Source: Rickettsiales bacterium (GTDB taxonomy: Bacteria > Pseudomonadota > Alphaproteobacteria > Rs-D84). Taken from it: 38,187 bases of DNA. Below, in pieces: positions 9,813-19,591 of this stretch. The position numbers and the translations under genes are program-made. Under the pieces are notes generated by a model. That model did not search any database. It had not been told where the DNA came from and was given only the letters and a program-made list of their open reading frames with translations. The stretch covers positions 1 to 38,187 of the forward strand of contig JAISHM010000017.1 of assembly GCA_031262525.1 (NCBI GenBank), given 5' to 3'. The first letter of the stretch is position 1, and each line of letters opens with the position of its first letter.

Positions 9813-10787
9813 ATGAAAAAACAAATAAAAAATATAGATAATTTGGCCGATTTGCAATTGTTGCATACCGCAACCTTTGGTAAAAATGGAACAATGACCG
9901 CCAGGTTAAAAGAAATGAAAAATCTGGATATGGACGCACGCGCAGCATTGAATGCGGAAAATTCGGAACTCCGTGAATTATTTCGTATACGCCAGGCAGA
10001 ATTGGAAAATGCAGAAATTTTATCACAGATGGCACGGAATAAATTAGATTCTAATCTTGATATTTTACGAAATGATATAAATTATGACGGGGTGGTGCAT
10101 CCATTGACACGCGCAATTTCAGAGATGACTGCTGTGTTTGATGTTATGGGATATGTGTCTAAATCGGGACCAGAAATAGAAACAGATTGGTATAATTTTA
10201 CGGCGTTAAATACTCCGGACTATCATCCGGCGCGGGATATGCAGGATACTTTCTGGACCAGTTGTGAAAATGTTTTACGGACACAAACATCGGCGGTCCA
10301 AATTCGTGAAATGGAAAAACTGGCAAAATCAGGTGGGGATTCGCTAAAAATAATTGCCCCTGGGGTTGTGTATCGTTCTGAAAATCCTGATGCGACACAT
10401 GGTTTTCAATTCCGCCAGGTCGAGGGGTTAAACATTGGAAAAAATATAACACTGGTTGATTTGGTCAGCGACCTGAAAACATTTTTACAAAACTTTTTTG
10501 GACGTGAATTAAATATGCGTATCCGCCCCAGTTATTTCCCTTTTACAGAACCCAGTGTAGAATACGATATTGAATGGAAAACTGGTGTTTGGCTGGAATT
10601 GGGGGGCGCTGGGATGGTGCACCCGAATGTATTAAAAAATTGCGGACTGGACCCTGATAAAATCCAGGGCTATGCATTTGGTTTTGGTTGGGACAGATTG
10701 GCAATGATGAAATATGGTTTAACTGATTTGCGTCGGTTGTATAATTTTGACCCGCGCTGGATAAAAAATAAAACGGATAAGAAATGA
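9813..10787 (+). CDS. pheS: Phenylalanyl-tRNA synthetase alpha subunit
   Basis: HPLTRAISEMTAVFDVMGY, DTFWTSCENVLRTQTSAVQIREME, GWDRLAMMKYGLTDLRRLYNFDPRW. Confidence 0.98.
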   Translation: MKKQIKNIDNLADLQLLHTATFGKNGTMTARLKEMKNLDMDARAALNAENSELRELFRIRQAELENAEILSQMARNKLDSNLDILRNDINYDGVVHPLTRAISEMTAVFDVMGYVSKSGPEIETDWYNFTALNTPDYHPARDMQDTFWTSCENVLRTQTSAVQIREMEKLAKSGGDSLKIIAPGVVYRSENPDATHGFQFRQVEGLNIGKNITLVDLVSDLKTFLQNFFGRELNMRIRPSYFPFTEPSVEYDIEWKTGVWLELGGAGMVHPNVLKNCGLDPDKIQGYAFGFGWDRLAMMKYGLTDLRRLYNFDPRWIKNKTDKK

Positions 10788-13090
10788 AATGGACATACGA
10801 TTGGTTAAAGGATTATTTGGATACAAATAATGCAAGTGCAGATAAAATAGCAGAGTATTTAACAATGTCTGGGTTAGAGGTCGAAGAAATTATTCAACCT
10901 GTTCAACCGATTGTTGCAAAAATTATTGAATGTGATGATATTCCAAATACTCATCTTCATTTGTTAAAGGTTGATGATGGGACTGGGATTTTGCGCCAGG
11001 TTGTGTGCGGTGCGCCGAATGCAGGCAAAGGACTGGTTTCTGCGCTGGCGCGCCCCGGGTGTAAAATTGGTGATATTGAAATAAAGGTTGGAAAAATTCG
11101 TGGTCATGAATCTAATGGTATGATGTGCAGTGAAAAAGAATTGGGGTTGGGGGATAATCACGATGGGATTATTGAATTGGATGAATCAAAATATAAAGTT
11201 GGCGAACCTTTGGCGCTGGATAAAAACGCGGATGATTATATAGTTTTTGATGCAGGTATCACGCCAAATCGTCCTGATTATCTGTCTGTGTGCGGGATTG
11301 CTCGGGATTTGGGCGCGAATGATAAATTTGTTTTTACGGATAAAAAAATACCAGAATTAGAAAAGGTTGATGGTGCGCGGTGCGCAATTATTGAGAATTA
11401 TGACAGATGTCAATCTTATAATTTTTGTGAAATTAAAAATATAAAGATGACACAAAGTAATAACACAATCGCTCGTCGTCTGAATATGATTGGAATAACG
11501 CCACGCAACGCCGCGATAGACGCAACAAACTATGTTTGTTATGACATGGGGCAGCCTATGCATTGTTTTAATGCTGACGAAGTTGTGGGTGATATTATTG
11601 TTCGTTTGGCAAAAGAAAATGAAAAATTTACAGACCTTTTCGGCACAGAGCACGAATTACAATCTGATGACTTGGTTATTGCGGATAATAATGGGATTTT
11701 AGCGCTGGCGGGAATTATCGGTGGTTCGCGTGGTATGACAACTGATAATACAAAAAATATAATTTTAGAGAGTGCGTATTTTTCGCCGATTGGTATTCGT
11801 AAAACCGCGCGGCGATTAAAATTATCAACAGATTCTTCGTATCGGTATGAGCGCGGAATTGACCCGTGTATGACGACGGACGCATTGGCGTGTGCCACAG
11901 ACATCGTTATGAAACAATGCGGTGGTGAAATTATCGGAAATGATTTATCCCGCGGCGAATTTAAGAACAAAGTTATAAAATATGATTTTAAGTTGTTTGC
12001 GAAAAAAATTGGGATTGATATTGCACCAGAAACACAGCAAAAAATTTTGAAAAATTTGGGGTATAAATTTGATGGGGAAAATGTTGTTGTTCCGTCTTGG
12101 CGTGTTGATGCTCTAATCCCAGAAACATTGGTAGCGGATGTTGCGCGGGTTTTTGGGTATGGAAATAATAAGTTTTATAAAGTCATAGATGTTAAAAAAA
12201 ACACGACAAAACTGATGACAATAAAACACAAATTATTATCGCGCGGATTAAATGAAATTATAACTTATTCTTTAACGGGCGATGATGCTCAAAAAATGGT
12301 GTCTGATTCGGCGTATGTAAAAATAAAAAATCCATTGGGTCCGGAATTTAATGTGATGAGAAATTCTTTGGTCACGAATGTTTTGCGTGTGGTCGCGAAC
12401 AATGATAAACATAAACGCAGTAATTTAGCGGTGTTTGAGTCTGGCGATGTTTTTGATACGGATAAACCACTGGCACAACACAATGAAGTTATTATTGTGC
12501 GCTCTGGAATTATAAATAATAGCATATCTGCAAAACACGGCAGACCCGCGGATATTTATGATGTTCGTGATGATTTGTTAAACACATTAGGTGATGACAC
12601 GATTGTGTATAATGATGATGAACCAGAAAAATGGGCAAATCCATACCGCGCTGGGAAAATTATGAAAAATGAGATTGTTGTTGCAAAATTTGCAGAATTA
12701 CATCCGCTGGTCGCGCGTGCATTTGGAATAAAAACAAATGTAGTTATTGGTATTATAAAAGATGCCAGAAATGATTATACAGAATATGATTTTTCCGATT
12801 TTTATGTGCATAATGACTTACCAGAATTTCCAATGATTTCTCGTGATTTTGCGTTTGTTGTTAAATCTGATTCTGATATGAATGTTTTACACAGGTCAAT
12901 ATCAGATGCGTCTGGCGAAATTGTGGATATAAATATCTTTGATGTTTTTGATTTACCAAATAATGAAAAATCTATCGCGGCAGAGGTAATAATACAACCA
13001 ACAAAAAATATGACGGATGCAGATTTAATGGAAATACAAAATCGTATTATTGAATCAGTTGAAAAAACTGGTGCAAAATTACGCGCATAA
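10784..13090 (+). CDS. pheT: Phenylalanyl-tRNA synthetase beta subunit
   Basis: MKWTYDWLKDYLDTN, GLEVEEI, CGAPNAGKG, ITPNRPDYLSVCGIARDL; ATGA overlap with pheS. Confidence 0.98.
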   Translation: MKWTYDWLKDYLDTNNASADKIAEYLTMSGLEVEEIIQPVQPIVAKIIECDDIPNTHLHLLKVDDGTGILRQVVCGAPNAGKGLVSALARPGCKIGDIEIKVGKIRGHESNGMMCSEKELGLGDNHDGIIELDESKYKVGEPLALDKNADDYIVFDAGITPNRPDYLSVCGIARDLGANDKFVFTDKKIPELEKVDGARCAIIENYDRCQSYNFCEIKNIKMTQSNNTIARRLNMIGITPRNAAIDATNYVCYDMGQPMHCFNADEVVGDIIVRLAKENEKFTDLFGTEHELQSDDLVIADNNGILALAGIIGGSRGMTTDNTKNIILESAYFSPIGIRKTARRLKLSTDSSYRYERGIDPCMTTDALACATDIVMKQCGGEIIGNDLSRGEFKNKVIKYDFKLFAKKIGIDIAPETQQKILKNLGYKFDGENVVVPSWRVDALIPETLVADVARVFGYGNNKFYKVIDVKKNTTKLMTIKHKLLSRGLNEIITYSLTGDDAQKMVSDSAYVKIKNPLGPEFNVMRNSLVTNVLRVVANNDKHKRSNLAVFESGDVFDTDKPLAQHNEVIIVRSGIINNSISAKHGRPADIYDVRDDLLNTLGDDTIVYNDDEPEKWANPYRAGKIMKNEIVVAKFAELHPLVARAFGIKTNVVIGIIKDARNDYTEYDFSDFYVHNDLPEFPMISRDFAFVVKSDSDMNVLHRSISDASGEIVDINIFDVFDLPNNEKSIAAEVIIQPTKNMTDADLMEIQNRIIESVEKTGAKLRA

Positions 13091-13113
13091 AAAACGGGCA
13101 TTGCCCGTTTTTT
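13089..13113. terminator. Bidirectional intrinsic terminator between convergent pheT and nth
   Basis: AAAAAACGGGC-ATT-GCCCGTTTTTT: 11-bp perfect stem, 3-nt loop, overlaps both stop codons. Confidence 0.85.
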
Positions 13114-13735
13114 ATAATTTTTTATCCGCTGCATTGCACCATTTAACGACAGGACAATCAAAGCATTTTGGATTGCGGGCGGTGCAAATATATCGTCCGT
13201 GCAAAACCATTGTATTGCTGACAATTGAATGATATTTTTCGGGAATTAGTTTTAATAAATCTTTTTCTACTTTTTCTGGTGTGTTTTTATCGGTCCAACC
13301 ATAGCGGTGTGCATTACGAAAAATGTGTGTATCAACGCCAATTGTTGGTATCCCCCACAATACATTCATAATAACATTTGCGGTCTTTTGTCCGATACCT
13401 GGCAATTTCATCAACGCGTCGCGATTATGTGGTAATGGATTATTTTCCAAAGCGGTGGCCAATCCAATAATGTTTTTTGCCTTGTTATTAAAAAAAGAAA
13501 TTTGTTTTATGTATTCTTTTAATTTTTCTGTGCCCAACAATAACATTTTGTTTGGTGTGTCCGCGACAGCAAACAGCGCAGGCGTAATTTCATTGACTTT
13601 TTTATCGGTTGCTTGGGCGGATAAAATCACCGCCACTGCAAATGTAAATTCATTAGTATGGAATAATTCCGAACGAATTTTCATATCCAATGATGGTGGT
13701 ACATTTGTAAAATAAATATCGGGTGTCAATTTCAT
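13112..13735 (-). CDS. nth: Endonuclease III
   Basis: VILSAQATDKKVN, LPGIGQKTANVIMNVLWGIPTIGVDTHIFRNAHR, Fe-S Cys pattern CTARNPKCFDCPVVKWC; start set to MKLTPDIYF at 13735. Confidence 0.95.
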   Translation of the reverse strand: MKLTPDIYFTNVPPSLDMKIRSELFHTNEFTFAVAVILSAQATDKKVNEITPALFAVADTPNKMLLLGTEKLKEYIKQISFFNNKAKNIIGLATALENNPLPHNRDALMKLPGIGQKTANVIMNVLWGIPTIGVDTHIFRNAHRYGWTDKNTPEKVEKDLLKLIPEKYHSIVSNTMVLHGRYICTARNPKCFDCPVVKWCNAADKKL

Positions 13736-13742
13736 TTTTTTA

Positions 13743-13816
13743 TGGAGGCCTGGGTCGGAATCGAACCGGCTTACAAGGATTTGCAGTCCTCTGCATAACC
13801 ATTCTGCCACCAGGCC
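13743..13816 (-). tRNA. tRNA-Cys (GCA), CCA encoded
   Basis: Reverse complement GGCCTGGTGGCAGAATGGTTATGCAGAGGACTGCAAATCCTTGTAAGCCGGTTCGAATCCGACCCAGGCCTCCA; anticodon loop CTGCAAA; acceptor GGCCTGG/CCAGGCC. Confidence 0.95.
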
Positions 13817-13825
13817 AATACCAAT

Positions 13826-13854
13826 AACATACAAGAATAATTTGCGGTTTTCAA
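13826..13854 (-). promoter_or_regulatory. Candidate tRNA-Cys/nth promoter: TTGAAA, 17 bp, TATGTT
   Basis: Minus strand; -35 at 13849-13854, -10 at 13826-13831, about 10 nt before the tRNA 5' end. Confidence 0.6.
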
Positions 13855-13906
13855 TATGTTTTTTGATGTTGAAAAAAATGCGAAAATTTACTATATTTCT
13901 GGGGAA

Positions 13907-14983
13907 ATGTTAAAAAATTTAACCATAAATAATTTCAGAAATCACGCAGTATCAAAAGTCAATTTTGATGGCGCAAAAAATGTAATTTTTACCGGTCCAA
14001 ACGGGGGGGGAAAAACCGCAATACTGGAATCATTGTCATTATTTGCCCCATTGGGCAGTATGCGCGGGGCAAATATATCAGATATGGTAAAAATCGGCAC
14101 AAATACGGGTTTTTCTGTGTATGCGGAAATGCAAAATGATTCTGTATTGTCGGTATCGGTCGGGGTAAAAGATAAAACAAAAAAAATACGAATAAACGGG
14201 GACGCATCGCCGATTTGGGTGGCTGCAAAAGAGATGAAACTAATCTGGCTGACGCCAAATGAAGACAGACTTTTTGATGATACGGCGACCGACCGACGCG
14301 GATTTTTAGACCGGTTGGTGGCGGGTTTTGATACAAATCATTCAGCGCGAATAACAGAATTAAATAAATTATTGCATTCGCGTGCATTCGCGTTAAAAAC
14401 ATCGCGGGATGATAAATGGTTAAATTCTATTGAATCAAATCTGGCATCGGTTGCAGTCCAAATTGCCGCCGCGCGAATCGCGTATGCCGCGCAAATAAAT
14501 CACTTTTTACAAAGCAAATCAGATATAAATATAATTCTTTCTGGACGCATTGAATCTGGGCTTTGTGAAAATTTAAGTAGCACAGAAATAGAAAATAATT
14601 ACAAACTTTACTTGTCGCAAAATCGCGAATTAGTTGGTGGTAATATGGTTTGTGATGGTGTGCATAAATCTGATTGGACTATGTTTTCGCCTCTAAAAAA
14701 TATGAATGCGGATATGATGTCTGCGGGTCAGCAAAAAAAATTGTTGTTATTGTTGATAATCGCGCACATAAAATTACTAAATTCTGTGTCAAATACCCCA
14801 GTAATTGTTTTGTTGGACGAAATGACATCATATTTAGATATGGAAAATGTTATGGACTTGTTTGCGCGATTAAATGATACAAATGCCCAGGTTTTAATTA
14901 CTGGCGCAAAACCAGATGTTTTTACGAACATTCCAAATTCTATAATTTTTTCTTGCGTGGATGGAAATATAATCAAAGGATAA
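13907..14983 (+). CDS. recF: DNA replication and repair protein RecF
   Basis: MLKNLTINNFRNHAVSKVNFDGAKNVIFTGPNGGGKTAILESLSLF; signature MSAGQQKKLLLLLIIAH; LLDEMTSYLD; start chosen at 13907. Confidence 0.93.
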   Translation: MLKNLTINNFRNHAVSKVNFDGAKNVIFTGPNGGGKTAILESLSLFAPLGSMRGANISDMVKIGTNTGFSVYAEMQNDSVLSVSVGVKDKTKKIRINGDASPIWVAAKEMKLIWLTPNEDRLFDDTATDRRGFLDRLVAGFDTNHSARITELNKLLHSRAFALKTSRDDKWLNSIESNLASVAVQIAAARIAYAAQINHFLQSKSDINIILSGRIESGLCENLSSTEIENNYKLYLSQNRELVGGNMVCDGVHKSDWTMFSPLKNMNADMMSAGQQKKLLLLLIIAHIKLLNSVSNTPVIVLLDEMTSYLDMENVMDLFARLNDTNAQVLITGAKPDVFTNIPNSIIFSCVDGNIIKG

Positions 14984-14988
14984 TAGAG

Positions 14989-15651
14989 ATGAAAAATATA
15001 CCGCGTCTTTTTATAAATGATGATTTATCTGTTGAAAAAGTCATAGATATACCCAAAGAGCAATTACATTATTTAACGCGTGTAATGCGCACGAACGAAT
15101 GTTTGGTTTTTAATAATGGGTTAGAGTTTTCGGCCGTAATAGAAAACAATAAATTAAAAATAATTAAAAATACAGGGCGCGCCGACCCATCAAATAATTT
15201 AATTTTTGCATTTGCACCAATTAAACAATCCAGAATGGAAGAAATGTTAAACGCTGCAACACAACTGGGGGTGGCGGTTTTACAGCCTGTGATAACCGAA
15301 TTTACAACCGAAAAATTTCCAAAATGTAATCGCGCAGAAAAAATTATAATAGAGTCCGCAGAACAATCAGGTCGTAATAGTATCCCGAATTTATTGCCGC
15401 CTATGAAATTTTCCGACTTTATAAAAAATAAAAATATAGTTTTTGCAGATGAACGATTTACACGAAATAATATCATACAAGACGAAATTAAAATAACCCC
15501 AAACTATATTTTTGTTGGGCCTGCGGGTGGTTTTTCAGATTCTGAATTTGATGCGTTGGATAAATCTGGTGCGACTGCAATTTCCTTGGGGCGCACAATT
15601 TTACGCAGCGAAACCGCGGCAATCGTCGCTATTTCGCGTTTCGTTTTATGA
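14989..15651 (+). CDS. rsmE: 16S rRNA m3U1498 methyltransferase RsmE
   Basis: RLFINDD, HYLTRVMR, KQSRMEEMLNAATQLGV, SAEQSGRNSIPNL, IFVGPAGGFSDSEFDAL, LGRTILRSETAA. Confidence 0.95.
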   Translation: MKNIPRLFINDDLSVEKVIDIPKEQLHYLTRVMRTNECLVFNNGLEFSAVIENNKLKIIKNTGRADPSNNLIFAFAPIKQSRMEEMLNAATQLGVAVLQPVITEFTTEKFPKCNRAEKIIIESAEQSGRNSIPNLLPPMKFSDFIKNKNIVFADERFTRNNIIQDEIKITPNYIFVGPAGGFSDSEFDALDKSGATAISLGRTILRSETAAIVAISRFVL

Positions 15652-17197
15652 AAAGCATTTGACCAATTCCAAACAAGTTTGATATTGTCCAATACAGCAC
15701 AAGTCCAGATGGCATCCATGCAAACATAATTGTGAATAAAACAGGCATCCATTTCATCATTTTTTGTGTTGCCGCCATCGGGTCACTCTTGTCCATATTT
15801 TTTTGTGTTGCCCCAGTTTGTAATTTCTGTTGCCACCACATAGTTAAACCCATTAAAATCGGCAGGACAAAATAAGGGTCCATTGTCGCCAAATCGTGTA
15901 TCCATAAAAAATCTGCCTGGCGCAATGGCACTGCAATCAACAATGCCTTATACAATGCAAAGAAAATTGGAATTTGCAATAACATTGGCAAACACCCGGA
16001 CATTGGGCTGGCCTTATTTTCTTTGTAAATTCGCATCATTTCCATTTGTAGACGCACCTTGTCCCCTGCGTAAAGTTTCTGCACACGCGCTAATTCTGGC
16101 TGCATTTTTTGCATTGCCGCCATACCCGTAAATGATTTTTTGGTCAATGGCCACATAAAGATACGAATGATTATTGTCAGTAAAATAATCGCCAAACCAT
16201 AATTTAATACAAAAGCATACAACGCGTTTAACGCCCATAAAAATGGACGCGCCAAGAACCAAAACCACCCATAGTCAATCGTTTGATTTATTCCCGTAAT
16301 CGCACCCGACGCATTGGACAGCGCGCTTTGGGTTTTTGGACCCGCAAATAAATTTGATACAACCGATATACTTTTTCCTGCAGGTATAGAAATTGCAGCC
16401 GCAGATGTTTCAGCCTGAATCCGACCATCTGCCAAAGGTTTTGTTTTAATTGTTTGGTCATTTGCGTTTATTGCAACGATTGTTTCCCAGTATTGTTCCT
16501 CGAATCCGGTCCAACCCGACGCGCTTGAAAAAGTATAAGTTTTTTTCGCAGATGATTTCCAAGAATTACGTTCAATATCTTCGTTTTCATACGATATTGT
16601 TCCCGACGCGACACCAACTGCTGCTGTGCGTGGCATTTGCGCAATTCGCGCGTATGGTATTATCATAAAGTCGCGCCGTGAATTGTTTTTAATTGTATCA
16701 GTTATTGTAATAACATAATCTGTGCTTGTGATTTTTCGTGAGAAATCAACCCCGTCGGCGTTGCGCCAATTCATATTTTCGCCGTTTATTTTCCAACGCG
16801 TTTCAGCGGTTGGTGCCGCGGTCCCATTCCCAATAAAACCGATTTCTGTAAATTCATTGTCGCCATTCAATAGGGTAATTTTTTTATCCGAATTTTTTGT
16901 TTCATTATAATTATTTAATTCAATGTTTGATATTCGCAGCCCTTGAATTGTGGCGGCAATTTTATCATTTTTCACAACAGATTTTGGCGTGTTTATAATT
17001 GTTGTTTCGGGTGATGATTGGATTGTTATTTCTTTTTTTTGCCCGTCATCAAACATTATTCCAATCGCCCACCAAGCAATCAGAAAGAAAGCCAACCATA
17101 AAATAAATCCGGAAAGTTTTGAACGTGGTTTTTTATTCCCCTGGGCGGCGGCCCACGCGCCAAAGCCAGAATTTTTATTTTCTAAATATCTTACCAT
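15629..17197 (-). CDS. yidC: Membrane protein insertase YidC
   Basis: Core KSFTGMAAMQKMQPELARVQKLYAGDKVRLQMEMMRIYKENKASPMSGCLPMLLQIPIFFALYKAL; large periplasmic domain. Confidence 0.96.
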   Translation of the reverse strand: MVRYLENKNSGFGAWAAAQGNKKPRSKLSGFILWLAFFLIAWWAIGIMFDDGQKKEITIQSSPETTIINTPKSVVKNDKIAATIQGLRISNIELNNYNETKNSDKKITLLNGDNEFTEIGFIGNGTAAPTAETRWKINGENMNWRNADGVDFSRKITSTDYVITITDTIKNNSRRDFMIIPYARIAQMPRTAAVGVASGTISYENEDIERNSWKSSAKKTYTFSSASGWTGFEEQYWETIVAINANDQTIKTKPLADGRIQAETSAAAISIPAGKSISVVSNLFAGPKTQSALSNASGAITGINQTIDYGWFWFLARPFLWALNALYAFVLNYGLAIILLTIIIRIFMWPLTKKSFTGMAAMQKMQPELARVQKLYAGDKVRLQMEMMRIYKENKASPMSGCLPMLLQIPIFFALYKALLIAVPLRQADFLWIHDLATMDPYFVLPILMGLTMWWQQKLQTGATQKNMDKSDPMAATQKMMKWMPVLFTIMFAWMPSGLVLYWTISNLFGIGQMLFIKRNAK

Positions 17198-17210
17198 TTA
17201 ATTTTTCCTT

Positions 17211-19568
17211 TTACAGGGTTGCTTTTACATTTTCTACTTCGTAACATTCAACGCGGTCGCCTTCTTTCAGGTCGTTATATTTATCAAAACTCATACCGAA
17301 TTCTGTTCCGACCGCAACTTCTTTGACTTCGTTCTTTTCGCGTTTTAACATTCCGATTTTTCCATCATAAATTACAACATTGTCGCGCAGTAATCGCACA
17401 AAGGCGTCTTTTTTAATAACCCCCTCGGTAACCCTGCAACCCGCGACGCGTGTCCCCTTGCCCACGGTGAATAACGCGATAACATCGGCATATCCAATAA
17501 ATGTCTCGTGTTTTTCTGGCGCCAATTTCCCAGACAAAATTTCTTTTAATTCGTCTGTGATACGATAAACCACGCTGTGATAGCGTATATCAACATTGTT
17601 TTGACGCGCCAATTCACGTACCGCAGAATCCGCGCGCACATTAAACGCAATAATAATAGCGTTTGATGCCGCTGCCAGACGAATATCCCCCTCGGTAATT
17701 TGACCGACGCCAGCGGATAATAAATTTACCCCGGCCTTGTCCGATTGTATGCCGCCCAGCATATCGCGTATCGCCTCGACACTGCCCTGGACATCAGCCC
17801 GCAAAATCACAGGCAACATCAGTTTTGTATTATCATCGCGTTTTGCAAATAATTCTTCCAGGCTGCTGCGTTTTATCATATTCGCGGCGATTTTTTCTTT
17901 TTCAATTCTGTATGTTGCAACATCGCGTGCATCAGATTCGGACGGCATAACATTTAATATATCGCCAGATGTAGGAACCGATTCTAATCCCAAAATAATC
18001 ACAGGTTGCGATGGACCCACAGATTTTACACGCGCCCCCACAGAATTTATCAAGCCGCGAATACGACCAATTGTATTACCAACAACAAATGGTTCCCCAA
18101 TAGATAGCGTTCCCTGTTTTACCAATAATGTTGCGGTTGCGCCCAAACCTTTCTCCATCTTTGCCTCTACCACTACACCATTTGCAGGCATATCTGGGTC
18201 CGCGACCAGTTCCATCATTTCTGCCTGTAATAAAATTGCATCTTCCAGTTTATCCAGACCTATTTTTTTAGTAGCGGAAATTTCAACGGATTGGACATCG
18301 CCACCCATTTCTTCGGTTTGGACTTCCTGTTGTAGCAAATCTGTGCGAACTTTGGTCGTATTTGCATCTGGTAAATCTATTTTGTTTATTGCCACAATAA
18401 AAGGCACTTTTGCCGCACGAATATGATTTATAGCTTCTATCGTTTGGGGCATAATTGAATCGTTTGCCGCCACTACCAAGACCACAATGTCCGCCATATT
18501 TGCGCCGCGCGCGCGCATCGCGGTAAATGTTTCGTGTCCTGGGGTGTCCAGGAAAGTTATCATTTTTCCAGATTTTGTTTTAACTTCATACGCAGAAACA
18601 TGTTGTGTTATTCCACCCGCTTCGCTGGCGACAACATTCGCGCCACGCATTGCGTCCAGTAATGATGTTTTTCCATGGTCCACATGCCCCACGACCGTTA
18701 CCACGGGCGCGCGTGGTTTCAGATGCGCTGGGTCTGGTTCGCGATTTAATACATCCGCGAATGGTTGCGTTGATACGCGCCTAACCGATGCGCCAAATTC
18801 TGTTGCAATCAGTTCTGCTGTATCCGCGTCAATTGTTTGGTTTTGGGACGCAATCATTCCCATTTCCATCAGTTTTTTTACAACATTCCCGACTTTTTCT
18901 GCCAGTGCCGCCGCCAAATCCTTTACCACGATTGAATCCCCCAGTTGCACTTCGCGGGCGACTTTTTGCGGGGCATTAAACATAGAACGTGCCTTGTCCC
19001 TGAATCTTTTTAACGATGCTTCGGAGCGACGGCGATTTGCGCCACGAATTTCAATTTCATCATCGTCGCCACCGCCCATAACAATGTCGTGAATGGAAAT
19101 TTTTCCCTTGGAAAAATCTTTTTTTGGTGCGTTTTTACCAAACTGATTTTGACGACGCGGTTCTTCCTCTTCGCTTTGTTTCCTGGGGTTAAAGAATTTT
19201 GACTCTGATTTGTATTCTGTTTTTGCATCTTCTGTGGTAATATCAGATTCTTTTGTTCCCAGTTTTTCTTTGACTGCTTGATACTCTTGTGTTTCGCGTT
19301 CTATTTCGGCCTGTCTCGCTTCGCGTTCGGCGGCGTCCGCTGCCTCTCTTGCGCGGCGTTCTTCGTCGCGTGCGCGTGCCGCTTCCAGGACAGCGCGTAA
19401 TTTTTCATCAGCAGTATTACGCGCAGTCGTTGGTGTTTTTACATCTTCGCGTAATTCGTGATTTCCGGGTGTTATAATACGACGACGACGTTCAACAAAA
19501 ACGGAATCACCTTTTTTGCTTTGCACCGCATCGGTCGTTACAGATTTTCCCAAAGTAAGTGTCGCCAT
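17211..19568 (-). CDS. infB: Translation initiation factor IF-2
   Basis: [48 protein letters not shown]; charged N-terminal extension. Confidence 0.98.
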   Translation of the reverse strand: MATLTLGKSVTTDAVQSKKGDSVFVERRRRIITPGNHELREDVKTPTTARNTADEKLRAVLEAARARDEERRAREAADAAEREARQAEIERETQEYQAVKEKLGTKESDITTEDAKTEYKSESKFFNPRKQSEEEEPRRQNQFGKNAPKKDFSKGKISIHDIVMGGGDDDEIEIRGANRRRSEASLKRFRDKARSMFNAPQKVAREVQLGDSIVVKDLAAALAEKVGNVVKKLMEMGMIASQNQTIDADTAELIATEFGASVRRVSTQPFADVLNREPDPAHLKPRAPVVTVVGHVDHGKTSLLDAMRGANVVASEAGGITQHVSAYEVKTKSGKMITFLDTPGHETFTAMRARGANMADIVVLVVAANDSIMPQTIEAINHIRAAKVPFIVAINKIDLPDANTTKVRTDLLQQEVQTEEMGGDVQSVEISATKKIGLDKLEDAILLQAEMMELVADPDMPANGVVVEAKMEKGLGATATLLVKQGTLSIGEPFVVGNTIGRIRGLINSVGARVKSVGPSQPVIILGLESVPTSGDILNVMPSESDARDVATYRIEKEKIAANMIKRSSLEELFAKRDDNTKLMLPVILRADVQGSVEAIRDMLGGIQSDKAGVNLLSAGVGQITEGDIRLAAASNAIIIAFNVRADSAVRELARQNNVDIRYHSVVYRITDELKEILSGKLAPEKHETFIGYADVIALFTVGKGTRVAGCRVTEGVIKKDAFVRLLRDNVVIYDGKIGMLKREKNEVKEVAVGTEFGMSFDKYNDLKEGDRVECYEVENVKATL

Positions 19569-19591
19569 CGTATATTTTTCCCTTGTTTTTA

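Noticed and set aside
17737-19092. Plus-strand ORFs of 229 and 201 aa antisense to infB
   Set aside because: Ser/Thr-rich shadow translations opposite conserved IF-2; no SD or family resemblance.
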